From positions 1-49,606 of the forward strand of contig SOJX01000046.1 of NCBI GenBank assembly GCA_004376375.1: a stretch of 49,606 bases of DNA, written 5' to 3'. This document shows positions 30,173-38,537 of this stretch, one piece after another. The notes beneath the pieces were generated by a model. The model was not told the DNA's origin, searched no databases, and was given only the letters and a program-made list of their open reading frames with translations. This DNA is from Planctomycetota bacterium. Its GTDB lineage: Bacteria > Planctomycetota > E44-bin39. Every line of letters begins with the position of its first letter. Position 1 is the stretch's first letter. The position numbers were made by a program, and so were the translations under genes.

Positions 30173-32407
30173 ATGGGCAGCTACAGCGGCCTTGGCGAAA
30201 AAGGCGCGCCCGGCGTAAATCTCTACGCCGAGCCGTTCTTTCGGGAGAACGGTTTTACGCGCGTCCCGGTGCTGGTGCAGTGGATGGCGACTCTGCGCTG
30301 TTCGTTCTCGTGCGTTCACTGTCTTTGCGGGGATGCGGCATTCGACAATGAGATGACGTTCGACGAAGTGCGCGGGCTTATCGGGCAAATCGCGGAGCTC
30401 GGCGTGTGTGAGCTCCTCGTCACGGGCGGCGAGCCGCTCGAGCGCCCCGACATGCCGGAAATCATACGGCTGCTCGGCGCAAGCGGCGTAAGATGGAGCC
30501 TGAACACCGCCGCCTTCCCGGATGCCGCGTGCCGAAACGCGATGGAGGCGTGTCCGCCTTCGTTCGTCGCCGTAAGCCTCGACGGCCCGGAGCGTGTTCA
30601 CGATTCAATCAGGAAAAAGGACGGGGCCTTCGAAGAGGCCCTGCGGGCCATCAGTTACTTTTCCAGGATTACGGGCGGCCGCACGACCGCCGGCACGACT
30701 GTTCACAGGATGAATATCAATCATCTGGCCGAGACTTTTCCCATCGTTATCGAGAGCGGCGCCACGGCGTGGGGAATCCACCTGCTCTTCCGCGAAGGAA
30801 AGGCGGCGGAGAACCCGGACCTTTTCCCGACGCGGAAGCAGCTGAAGAAACTGCTCTCATTTATCGCGTCAAAGCGGAAGTATTTCCCTGTCGGCCTTGC
30901 GGACGAGCTGGGCTATGCGGGCGAGTGGGAACCGCTCGTGCGCGACCATCCGCTCTGGTGCGGCGCGGGCCGCGCGCAGTGCGTCGTCCTGCCGGACGGC
31001 GAGGTCGTCCCGTGCACGACGCTGGAGCGGTCGGAGAGCGCGGGCAATATCCGCTCCCGCCCCCTTCGGGAAATATGGGAAACCGGGTTTTCCCGAATAC
31101 GCACTTACATTCCCGAAGGAAAATGCGCGAAGTGCGATTACGCGCCGGCCTGCGGCGGCGGCTGCTGGCTCCAGCGGCGCCACGGCCTGCACTGTTTCCG
31201 CGACGTGTGGAGCAAGCCGCGCTCACTTCTCACCGCGGCCGGGCTTGCCGTATGCCTCGGCCTTTCCGCATGTACGGGTGACGAGAAAACCGCTGCGGGA
31301 AAAACCGCCGCCGCATCGCAGGCTGTACAGGCAGCGGGAACGGCAAAACCTGGAAGCGGGGCGCATGAAATTATCGAGCCGCAAAGCCCGGCAGTGCTGA
31401 TAAAGATAAGCAAGGACGCCAGCGTTGATCTGCTCGAGTGGAGCATCGCCCAGTGGTATGCAAAAGTCGTACTGAACAAGCCCGTGGATGAGTTGAAATC
31501 CATTCGGGAGCCGACAGAAAAGCTGATGCCACGCGACCCGGCAGCGAAGTACTTCCTCGATTTTATGGACGGGAAGCGGCCGAAGAAGCTTGCTGAAAAG
31601 GCGAAGCTTATCCACAGATGCCTTGAGACGGACCAGCGGGCACTTTCTCTTTCCTCACTTCTATGGCGCGAGATTTCCGAGTGGTGCCTTGACTCGAAGC
31701 CGGCAGTCGAACGCACCGAGGAGGAAAGAAAGCTGGTGCGCGAGACCATCCGCGCCATCGCGAAACAAACTGAAAAATGGCGGACGGAAATCTTCCACAG
31801 AAAACTCGATCCCTTTTTCCACCGGAACGCTCTCATAGGAAAGCATCATATGGCCTTCAAAGGTGGACCTCGCGTAGCGCCAACAGATGCGGCAATACTC
31901 AGTCTCGCAGCCGAGCACTGGTACAACTTTCCGAACGCATATGTTATAAATCCGGGGCGAATGACAGAAGAATATCTGAGTAAAAATCCATTCGGACTCT
32001 CAATGCGCGTGGGTTTCAAAGTAATTAAAGGGCCGGGAATCACCAGGATTCTGCCGGGAGAGAATGAAAAGATAACCGGCGAAGGCAGGCTGGAAATCTT
32101 CGATATCGTAAAATCGGAAAAAGGCGCCGACGGGAGCGGCACAACGATTCGGCTCGGCCCGATGAAAAAACCCTTCGACGTGGTCCTGCCGCCGGGAATA
32201 GAGCTAACGTACGCCGACGTGCTGCGCCTGGCATACGAGCAGAACAGGGAAGAAATAGACAAGTGGGCGGCGGGTGCCGTGAAGAGTCGTTTTATCTTTT
32301 CGCAGCCGCTGCTGTTGCCGGCGCTGCGCGAAATGTCCAGACGCAAGGCAAGCGAACCGGATTCCGCCAAAATAGCCGTCAAACTGCTGAACCAGTGGAT
32401 GTTCTGA
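30173..32407 (+). CDS. radical SAM/SPASM protein fused to a lipoprotein-like exported domain
   Basis: A 744-residue protein with ATG 30173 (AAGGAAA upstream). Residues ~30-235 form a radical SAM domain with C43-x3-C47-x2-C50 (CSFSCVHC) and the SAM-binding LLVTGGEPL. A SPASM-type Cys region follows (Cys263, 270, 281, then KCAKCDYAPACGGGCW), normally holding auxiliary 4Fe-4S clusters in peptide-modifying enzymes. Immediately after, residues ~347-366 read KPRSLLTAAGLAVCLGLSAC, a near-perfect lipoprotein signal with lipobox LSAC (Cys366). The remaining ~380 residues are soluble and unrecognised. Either a cytosolic maturase is tethered to a periplasmic domain, or an internal GTG in front of the signal gives a separate lipoprotein, or two genes were fused by loss of a stop. 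No precursor peptide gene is evident nearby. Confidence 0.85.
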   Translation: MGSYSGLGEKGAPGVNLYAEPFFRENGFTRVPVLVQWMATLRCSFSCVHCLCGDAAFDNEMTFDEVRGLIGQIAELGVCELLVTGGEPLERPDMPEIIRLLGASGVRWSLNTAAFPDAACRNAMEACPPSFVAVSLDGPERVHDSIRKKDGAFEEALRAISYFSRITGGRTTAGTTVHRMNINHLAETFPIVIESGATAWGIHLLFREGKAAENPDLFPTRKQLKKLLSFIASKRKYFPVGLADELGYAGEWEPLVRDHPLWCGAGRAQCVVLPDGEVVPCTTLERSESAGNIRSRPLREIWETGFSRIRTYIPEGKCAKCDYAPACGGGCWLQRRHGLHCFRDVWSKPRSLLTAAGLAVCLGLSACTGDEKTAAGKTAAASQAVQAAGTAKPGSGAHEIIEPQSPAVLIKISKDASVDLLEWSIAQWYAKVVLNKPVDELKSIREPTEKLMPRDPAAKYFLDFMDGKRPKKLAEKAKLIHRCLETDQRALSLSSLLWREISEWCLDSKPAVERTEEERKLVRETIRAIAKQTEKWRTEIFHRKLDPFFHRNALIGKHHMAFKGGPRVAPTDAAILSLAAEHWYNFPNAYVINPGRMTEEYLSKNPFGLSMRVGFKVIKGPGITRILPGENEKITGEGRLEIFDIVKSEKGADGSGTTIRLGPMKKPFDVVLPPGIELTYADVLRLAYEQNREEIDKWAAGAVKSRFIFSQPLLLPALREMSRRKASEPDSAKIAVKLLNQWMF

Positions 32408-32433
32408 TTATAAAATAAACTCGAAGCCTGGTA

Positions 32434-33414
32434 TTATTTGAATACTTCTTCAATCACTTCGGGCGGCTCCATGACAACCACGACTTTCGCGCGGGCGTTT
32501 ATCCGGGAGATGAGTCTGCGGTACATTTCGATGCGCAGCGGGCGGGCGTATTTCACCTTGCCGTCGGGCGAAAGGAACTGTTCGCCGAGGGCAAGCGGCG
32601 ACTCGGGGTCGCGCGCCCGGATGATATCGCCGAGTTCGGAAACATAACGTAGCGCGCCGATGTGGATATCCCTGATTTTTTCAGCATCGAGAACGGAAAA
32701 AATCTTTTCAATCAATTCCCGGTACGCATCTTCCCAGGCATCGTCCCGCACCACGGGATCGAGCCTGACGCCGACGGACCAGCCGCCTGCCTGCAGCTTC
32801 GCCATCGCCTCCAGGCGTTTCTCAATCGACGGCGTGCCGCGTTCATATTTTTTGCGATGCGCTTCCGGCGAGAGCGTCCAGCTCGGGATAATATTTTCAG
32901 CCGGTTCGATACCCTCGTAAACTCCGACGTCCGTACCCTTCGTCCGTACCTCCAGCGCATGCTTCGGGAACCGGCGGACGAGCCCGCAAAGCTCCGCCAG
33001 AAAATTATCGTAAGCCATAAGCGGAAGCGTTTCGGACAGATGCCCGGCGAGCAGCATTGCCGGTTCATCATGCGAACCGATAAAATTGTCGATTTCTTCA
33101 AGGATTTCTTTACGGTTGATAAAGACGGTTGGGACGGAGGTGTCGTCGTACGTCTGGAGATAACAGTACGTGCAGTCATAGGGGCAGCCGAGCGCGTGCC
33201 TTACCGCAAACTCTACTCCCCCCGCGCAGTCAGAGCCGCCGGTCCGAAACGGCTTCAGCGCCGCGCCCTTCAGGTTCTTCAGCAGCAGCGTTCGCGGCCC
33301 CGCTCCGCGTGCGGATTCGGCGTATTCCACCGCAGCGGTTGGCAGCGCCACGAGAAACGGCTGGGCGTTTTCAGCCGCGTCTTTCTCTATTAATATTTTT
33401 TCCGGCCTGAACAT
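32434..33414 (-). CDS. SPL-like radical SAM protein
   Basis: A 326-residue member of the spore photoproduct lyase-like radical SAM group. The cluster motif lies in FAVRHALGCPYDCTYCYLQ (C-x3-C-x2-C), a context typical of that group. Further family phrases are HLSETLPLMAYDNF, ALEVRTKG and SWTLSPEA, with GVRLDPVV later. True SPL repairs the UV-induced spore photoproduct; many relatives in non-sporulating bacteria have unknown substrates. No sporulation gene is present here, so a repair role is not assumed. ATG 33414 lies only six bases after the -10 box, so the mRNA is probably leaderless. Confidence 0.82.
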   Translation of the reverse strand: MFRPEKILIEKDAAENAQPFLVALPTAAVEYAESARGAGPRTLLLKNLKGAALKPFRTGGSDCAGGVEFAVRHALGCPYDCTYCYLQTYDDTSVPTVFINRKEILEEIDNFIGSHDEPAMLLAGHLSETLPLMAYDNFLAELCGLVRRFPKHALEVRTKGTDVGVYEGIEPAENIIPSWTLSPEAHRKKYERGTPSIEKRLEAMAKLQAGGWSVGVRLDPVVRDDAWEDAYRELIEKIFSVLDAEKIRDIHIGALRYVSELGDIIRARDPESPLALGEQFLSPDGKVKYARPLRIEMYRRLISRINARAKVVVVMEPPEVIEEVFK

Positions 33415-33420
33415 ATCGGG

Positions 33421-33449
33421 ATTATATACCGGATCGGGAAGTGAAACAA
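33421..33449 (-). promoter_or_regulatory. promoter of the SPL-like gene (leaderless)
   Basis: Minus strand: TTGTTT (33444-33449), 17 bp, TATAAT (33421-33426). Six bases separate the -10 from the A of ATG 33414, which puts the transcript start at the start codon. Confidence 0.7.
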
Positions 33450-33559
33450 GAAGCTAAAGAAAGTATGAAGTATGAAGGCTGAAGTATGAATTAAGAATAT
33501 TTATTCTATTAATATATTCCACTTTTCATCCTTCATACTTCATCCTTCATACTTTCTTC
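33450..33559. repeat. GTATGAAGG / CCTTCATAC hairpin array
   Basis: AAAGTATGAAGTATGAAGGC words face CCTTCATACTTCATCCTTC words across an A+T-rich centre. The same words occur in the arms at 8958 and 10501 and in the direct repeat at 41855/46376. Confidence 0.85.
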
Positions 33560-33588
33560 TTGACTTGCCGGTTTCGCAGAGTTAATAT
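33560..33588 (+). promoter_or_regulatory. promoter of the small acidic protein gene
   Basis: TTGACT (33560-33565), 17 bp, TAATAT (33583-33588), directly after the hairpin array. Confidence 0.65.
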
Positions 33589-33618
33589 AACGGTCCGGAC
33601 AATTGGAGGAAAAGAAGA

Positions 33619-33972
33619 ATGAACATCCGCGAGCTGCTCGGGCGCATCGAAGGACTCAAGAAAGACCTCGAATACACCAAGAACCTTGCCGAGAAATGGA
33701 AGCCGCAGGAAGAGCGGTTCCCCATAATCTACGAATACATTCTGAAGCAGCAGTCCTCTTTTGAAGAGACTATAGAAGACTCTTACAAGCTGGACGTAAA
33801 AGAAGTGGCGGATAAACTCGAGGAAAGCGGCTCCCCGGCCGCGCAGGTGAGCGAAGAAGATGAAGCAGAGCTTGCCGCGCCGATCGAGTCCGAGGCCCCG
33901 CCCTCCGCCGACCCTGATGAAGCGGACGCGGCTGCTGATAAAGCCGAAGAAGACGCTGATACGGAAAGCTAG
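33619..33972 (+). CDS. small acidic protein with N-terminal coiled-coil-like helix
   Basis: A 117-residue soluble protein; ATG 33619 has GGAGGAAAAG upstream. Residues 1-65 are helical with heptad-like spacing (LLGRIEGLKKDLEYTKNLAE), and residues 66-117 are almost entirely Ala, Glu, Asp, Ser and Pro, probably disordered. I recognise no family. It has its own promoter and a shared terminator at 34015, so it is a monocistronic unit. Confidence 0.75.
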   Translation: MNIRELLGRIEGLKKDLEYTKNLAEKWKPQEERFPIIYEYILKQQSSFEETIEDSYKLDVKEVADKLEESGSPAAQVSEEDEAELAAPIESEAPPSADPDEADAAADKAEEDADTES

Positions 33973-34014
33973 GAGGCGGAGGAGTAATCGCTTTCGATTG
34001 CCCGACAAAATGCA

Positions 34015-34047
34015 TAAAAAAGGCCGGATACTTATCCGGCCTTTTTT
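34015..34047. terminator. bidirectional intrinsic terminator
   Basis: The stem AAAAGGCCGGAT pairs with ATCCGGCCTTTT across a short ACTT-type loop, with A-run and T-run flanks. It serves the 33619 gene on plus and the 34083-34256 gene on minus. Confidence 0.88.
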
Positions 34048-34082
34048 CGTTTAACCGTTAACAATCGGGTAACGCAACCGGG

Positions 34083-34256
34083 TTATTCGGAATCTGCGGT
34101 GTCAGCAACCGGCAGAATCATCTCATTCTGCCGGAACTCGACCCTATCCCTGCCGGCCTGTGCGCTCCTGTAGAGAAGATATACTCCGCCGACCGTGAAT
34201 ACGCAAAGAAACAGGATAATACCGAAGATTGTCAGTGCGGTATATTTGGGCTGCAA
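34083..34256 (-). CDS. 57-residue single-pass membrane protein
   Basis: TTG start at 34256 with a strong GGAGGA seven bases upstream. The product begins MQPKYTALTIFGIILFLCVF and has one membrane helix (about 7-29), then a basic segment (YRSAQAGRDR) and an acidic end (ADTADSE). By the positive-inside rule the basic C-terminal part is likely cytosolic. It shares the terminator at 34015 with the convergent small acidic protein gene. No family is recognised; it resembles small membrane subunits such as CcoQ/CcmD-size proteins only in size. Confidence 0.65.
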   Translation of the reverse strand: MQPKYTALTIFGIILFLCVFTVGGVYLLYRSAQAGRDRVEFRQNEMILPVADTADSE

Positions 34257-34430
34257 CTGCTCTTCCTCCGATTCAGTTCTTTTCTGTTGTCTAATCCGGG
34301 TGCCATTCTAGTATCCTATCGGCTGATTACGGCGGATTCTTAATTGTAAAGATGGGAGCGTCGCGGAACACTTCCCCGGGCCGTATGATTTTACCCTTCA
34401 GGAATGGAGCCGGATATAAGATATAATATA

Positions 34431-34486
34431 TAGGTTCGTAGGTTCGTAGGTTCGCAGGTTCTTACCTACAGACCTACAAACCTATT
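34431..34486. repeat. AGGTTCGT / ACCTACAA hairpin array
   Basis: TAGGTTCGTAGGTTCGTAGG (from 34431) faces ACCTACAGACCTACAAACCT (to 34482). It ends just before the promoter of the next gene. The rest of the 34257-34569 gap shows nothing else. Confidence 0.8.
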
Positions 34487-34494
34487 CAGCCGGA

Positions 34495-34523
34495 TTGATT
34501 TTCAATACGCCCTGTGCTATACT
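34495..34523 (+). promoter_or_regulatory. promoter of the 34570 HEAT-protein gene
   Basis: TTGATT (34495-34500), 17 bp, TATACT (34518-34523). An in-frame TTG at 34495 is the -35 box, not a start codon. Confidence 0.7.
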
Positions 34524-34569
34524 GATTTCACTGTTCAGAAAGCCGTCAACGACTGAGAGAAACCGGACG

Positions 34570-37203
34570 ATGGTTCGATATCTCCTGGCCATCACCGTCG
34601 CGCTTTCGGCGTTGTCTCCGGCCGCGGCCGGCCAGCAGCCCGAAGACCTGGCAAAGATTCTCGAGCCGTATCGCGGCAACGCTTCCTCCATCGCCGCGGC
34701 CGCGAGATCATATCCCGATTACGACACGATTCGAAGGCTTTCGCTCCGCCTGGAGTCGGACGACCCGGTCGTTTCAAGCGAAGCCCGGCAGGAGCTGCTG
34801 GATCTCGGCTCGAAGGTTGCGCCCGTATGTTTTGCCGTAGGGCTCCTGGGCCCGGATCTCGACGTGCATGACGCCAACGTCAGCGGCGTCTATTCCATCC
34901 CCTCCATGGGGCGCGTAGCGGCGGAGCTGCTGGATAACATGTCGGGCCCTGACCTGGTTTCCGCGCTCGGCCGACTCCGCAATACTCAGCTTGACCTTCT
35001 TATCCTCAGGCATCTGACGTCAAAAAGGGAAAACCCGGAAGTAACGTCGCTGCTTGCGGACGCGTTTGCCAACGGCTCTCTTATATTTCGCAACCGCATC
35101 TGCCTGGACCTGCCCGAGAAATACGCGCGCCACTTCATAGTCGAGCTTATTGCGATGGCGGCCCACGGCGAAATTGACGACCCGCAGTTCATCTACGGGG
35201 CCGGCGGGCGCGGCGACCTTCAGCCGTTCGCCACCGACCTGATGCTGCGCGTCGCCGATGCGAACGTGCCGGCGCTTATCGAAGGAACAATGCGCAACTC
35301 CTCGTACGCCCGCGGACGGTGCGCCGCCGCCATGAAGTACGTCAGGTCAACGCATGCAATAATCCCCTCGCTGGCCGAACTGCTCAGCGACGGTGAACCG
35401 GGCGGCTTCGGCGCAATGGGCAGGCCGATTCCCGTCGGACGACTCGCCGCGGAATCTCTCACGCGCCTGACCGGAATTCCCGACCCGAGGCTGCAGCCTC
35501 CCTTGATAACGGGCCGCAACATCCGGGAGAACCCGGAGGAAATCATCAATCACAACCCGCTCCTGGTAAAGGCAAGCGCAGCCATTTGCGCCGGGCGCTG
35601 GAAACTCTGGTACAAGGCGCACGCGGACGTACTGGGTTACGACAGACAATCCATGCAATTCAGGGTGCCCCAGGGCCTGATTCATCCGGGCGCGTTTAAC
35701 GAGCCTGAAAAGAGCGTACTCCGCCAGACCGCCCTGCGCCTCCTGACGTCGGAAGACCGGCTGCAAATCGCCAAAGGGCTCCTGTTTTTGAACTCCAGCG
35801 GCATCGTGGACGACGTGGATACGCTGCGGTACATCGCCGCGGGAGCGGATATAGCTCTTGCCGCAATCGCGCTCGAAATTATCTGGAATATCGTCGGCAA
35901 GGACAACACGGCGATTTATTTCGATATTATCCTGAACGCCAACGAGGCCTGGAGCGCGGGCGCGGTACATTTCTATCTCTCGCGCATCGGGCTTTTGCCG
36001 TCGGAGGCGATCGAACAGATTCTAAAGGTGGGCAAGGTCCCCGCCAGGGTAAGGGTGCTGGCCCTGGTTGCCGGGAGCGGGAAGTATAAGGGCCTGCTCC
36101 CGCGCGTACGGGAATCGCTGCAGGACGAAAACGCCGAGGTCAGGGCAAAGGCATGCGAAGTCTTTGTCGCCACCCCGTACAAAGATGCGCGCCCGCAGCT
36201 GCTGTCGCTTCTTGAAGACGCTTCACCCGACGTCCGCGGCGCCGCCGCCCTGGCCCTTGCCGAGTGCGAAGACAGGATGGGAATATTCTCTTCCATTACG
36301 GAACACCTCGAGCTGGAAAGCAGCCCGGCAGCCTTCTTCGGCATGGTCGATGCGCTTATCAGCATCGACAACGCTGCCGCCGCCAAGTTCCTCGTCGCAC
36401 TCAGGCGCAAACCTGATTACCCGAAAAAGCTGGACGAGGAGCTCAGGCTGAGACTGCTGAAGTTAAGCGGTGTCGACCTGTTCGCAGACGACATCACGCA
36501 GGTTTTTGAGGGTTCGACGGAAGAAGCTCTTTGGGCGGCCCGTTACATGGTAATTTACGCGCCGAAAAGGGTTCAGCCGAAAGTCCGCGAGATGCTTGTC
36601 TCCAGGCGCGAAGGAACGGTCCGCGCCGGCATTTTTCTGGCGGCTGAATTGCGAATGCGAAACCTGACCCCGCAGGTGTGGTCTCTGGTTGGCGCCGGGG
36701 GCGGCAAGCTGACCGCGGTCATATGCGAATTCGCCGCAAAGGCCGGCGGTTACGACCTTGTGCCAAAGCTTTTTTCCGGCATCGCGGACGGATCACTGCC
36801 GAAGTGGGAAGCTCTTATCGCCCTTGACTCCATCCTCGGGTTCAACTGGGCCGGGCGCGGTGATTTGCTCGACGAGCGCGCCTTGCGCAGGCGTTTCGAA
36901 CGATGGTGGGAAAACAACTCGGGTGAAAATATCGACGAGATAAGAAAAAAAATCCCTTCATGGTTTAAACAGGGCTGCGACGCCCGCCTCGCACTTTTCA
37001 CCTCGGAAAACGAGAAAGAGCGCCGCGGCGCAGCACGGCAATGGCGGACTTTCTGGGAACGCCACACCGGCCTCAAAGCGCGTATCAGCGACAATGCCGA
37101 GGAAAAAGTGGTACGCAAACTGTGGGATAACTGGTGGGATAAACAACGCGGCCAACTGAAGTTCAATCCGAAGCGCCGACTGCTGCTGAAAGAAAAAAAG
37201 TAA
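34570..37203 (+). CDS. large exported HEAT-repeat protein
   Basis: I place the start at ATG 34570 because the promoter overlaps the earlier in-frame start; this gives a Sec signal peptide (MVRYLLAITVALSALSPAAA). The 877-residue mature protein is a long alpha-solenoid. Clear HEAT pairs occur near residues 510-570 (NAEVRAKACEVFVAT, then SPDVRGAAALALAEC). The C-terminal ~130 residues are Trp-rich, with three related phrases: RRRFERWWENN, ARQWRTFWERH and KLWDNWWDKQ. It lacks a lipobox and is probably a periplasmic scaffold or peptidoglycan/envelope-associated protein; the function is unknown. It is transcribed alone. Confidence 0.8.
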   Translation: MVRYLLAITVALSALSPAAAGQQPEDLAKILEPYRGNASSIAAAARSYPDYDTIRRLSLRLESDDPVVSSEARQELLDLGSKVAPVCFAVGLLGPDLDVHDANVSGVYSIPSMGRVAAELLDNMSGPDLVSALGRLRNTQLDLLILRHLTSKRENPEVTSLLADAFANGSLIFRNRICLDLPEKYARHFIVELIAMAAHGEIDDPQFIYGAGGRGDLQPFATDLMLRVADANVPALIEGTMRNSSYARGRCAAAMKYVRSTHAIIPSLAELLSDGEPGGFGAMGRPIPVGRLAAESLTRLTGIPDPRLQPPLITGRNIRENPEEIINHNPLLVKASAAICAGRWKLWYKAHADVLGYDRQSMQFRVPQGLIHPGAFNEPEKSVLRQTALRLLTSEDRLQIAKGLLFLNSSGIVDDVDTLRYIAAGADIALAAIALEIIWNIVGKDNTAIYFDIILNANEAWSAGAVHFYLSRIGLLPSEAIEQILKVGKVPARVRVLALVAGSGKYKGLLPRVRESLQDENAEVRAKACEVFVATPYKDARPQLLSLLEDASPDVRGAAALALAECEDRMGIFSSITEHLELESSPAAFFGMVDALISIDNAAAAKFLVALRRKPDYPKKLDEELRLRLLKLSGVDLFADDITQVFEGSTEEALWAARYMVIYAPKRVQPKVREMLVSRREGTVRAGIFLAAELRMRNLTPQVWSLVGAGGGKLTAVICEFAAKAGGYDLVPKLFSGIADGSLPKWEALIALDSILGFNWAGRGDLLDERALRRRFERWWENNSGENIDEIRKKIPSWFKQGCDARLALFTSENEKERRGAARQWRTFWERHTGLKARISDNAEEKVVRKLWDNWWDKQRGQLKFNPKRRLLLKEKK

Positions 37204-37268
37204 AGAAACCGCTCATAGATAATTATTCCAGCGAAACAATCTCGAAAAAGCTTCCAGCCTTCAATTAG

Positions 37269-38237
37269 CTAAAGCGGTTTTCTTCCCCTGATAATATAGA
37301 ACATAACGCCGTGGCAGAAATAGTATTCGTTGTTCTCGATCTGCTGAAGCTTCATCGGCGTGTGCTCGGCAATGCGTTTATCGGTAATAGCCTCGAAGCG
37401 CTCAAAGTCTTTCGGGTCGCCGCCTCCCGCCTGGAATTCTTCTCTCAACCGACTCCTGAAGAACTCGCGTTTTTCTTCTCCTTCCGGAGTGTTTTCTTTT
37501 TCAAGCTGTTCCCTGACCTCTTTCAGATGGTACTGCTGGGCGGGGCTGTCGTAAGGCGGCTGCGCGAAGTAAACCCGGTCGTTCAGCCTGGTCTCGATGT
37601 CCGTCATGCCAAGTTTCGACATCAATAAGGGGACCCTTGCGCCGATTCTCAAATCGCCCCTGCCAAGTTTGATGCGCCCTTCATTGCAGATAATGGCGAC
37701 TTTACTGAACAGCAGCTTTTCTTCTATTTCCGGCTCCGGCATGGACGAATAATCGTTCATCAGCATTGACGACAGGTTGTCCGGTTCGTTGCATACGATG
37801 GGCGCGCCCGGTCTGGCCATGCGAAGCATTTCCGCAAGAGCTTCCCGGGGTTCCTTCAGGTGCATCAAAAGGGTCTGGCACATGACAATGTCGGCGAAAT
37901 TGTCGGGAAAGGGTAACCGGTAGACATCGCCGGTCATGAAGTGGGTTTCCCCGCCTTTTGCCCATTCCGCCGCTCCCGCCCGGGCGTCCTGAAGCAGTTG
38001 TGAAGACATATCGACACCGAAGTAGCGGCCGTTTTTACCTATGTATTTCCAGAAGGTATAGCCCAGGTAACCAAGCCCGCACCCCGCGTCGATTGCGGTC
38101 ATGCCGGGCTCGAGGCCAATCCAGTCGGCCAGTTTGTCCAGCGTGTCATCAAGCCACAGGAATACCCGCTGTTTTACCAGCATCTCTTTCCAGTGCTTTT
38201 CGGACCATTCGACTTTTCCGCTGTTTTCTTCACTCAT
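37269..38237 (-). CDS. class I SAM-dependent methyltransferase
   Basis: A 322-residue protein from ATG 38237 (start uncertain; an in-frame ATG at 38288 would add 17 residues). The Rossmann-fold SAM site is clear: motif I AIDAGCGLGYLG, an acidic end of strand 2 in FGVDMSSQ, VYRLPFPDNFADIV around strand 4, and LKEPREALAEMLRMARPGA after it. It resembles Methyltransf_11/UbiE-type small-molecule methyltransferases. The C-terminal ~120 residues are a family-specific helical extension. No neighbour suggests the substrate. Confidence 0.85.
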   Translation of the reverse strand: MSEENSGKVEWSEKHWKEMLVKQRVFLWLDDTLDKLADWIGLEPGMTAIDAGCGLGYLGYTFWKYIGKNGRYFGVDMSSQLLQDARAGAAEWAKGGETHFMTGDVYRLPFPDNFADIVMCQTLLMHLKEPREALAEMLRMARPGAPIVCNEPDNLSSMLMNDYSSMPEPEIEEKLLFSKVAIICNEGRIKLGRGDLRIGARVPLLMSKLGMTDIETRLNDRVYFAQPPYDSPAQQYHLKEVREQLEKENTPEGEEKREFFRSRLREEFQAGGGDPKDFERFEAITDKRIAEHTPMKLQQIENNEYYFCHGVMFYIIRGRKPL

Positions 38238-38401
38238 GATGCGCGCTGTTCCCCGTATGAACCCTGCCCTTGATGCGGGAGGAGACATTGCCCCTCATGT
38301 GTCGTGAAAACTTGTCCTGCGCCCATTATACCGCTTCTAACAGGAAATTCCCTGCCCAAATAAAAATCTATCCGGGAAATCCGGGGTCAATAATAATAAA
38401 A

Positions 38402-38434
38402 CAGGCTGAAGGCTGATAGCTGAACGCCGACAGC
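38402..38434. repeat. GGCTGAAGGCTGATAGCTGA words
   Basis: A short run of GGCTGA/AGCTGA words with a CAGCTATC end, directly before the promoter at 38454. Nothing else is visible in the 300 bp gap apart from a lone TATAAT on the minus strand near 38326. Confidence 0.6.
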
Positions 38435-38453
38435 TATCTTGCCGAATGTTTGC

Positions 38454-38481
38454 TTGAAATTTAACATGAACATACTATAAT
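38454..38481 (+). promoter_or_regulatory. promoter of the beta-barrel gene
   Basis: TTGAAA (38454-38459), 16 bp, TATAAT (38476-38481). Confidence 0.75.
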
Positions 38482-38537
38482 GGCTGACGCAAATTGCGGT
38501 CGAGAATCTCCATATTCGGAGGTTTGACTCTCTTTTT

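Noticed and set aside
37206..37280. AACCGCT ... AGCGGTT inverted pair between convergent genes as a terminator
   Set aside because: The arms are about 60 bp apart, short, and not followed by a clean T-run.
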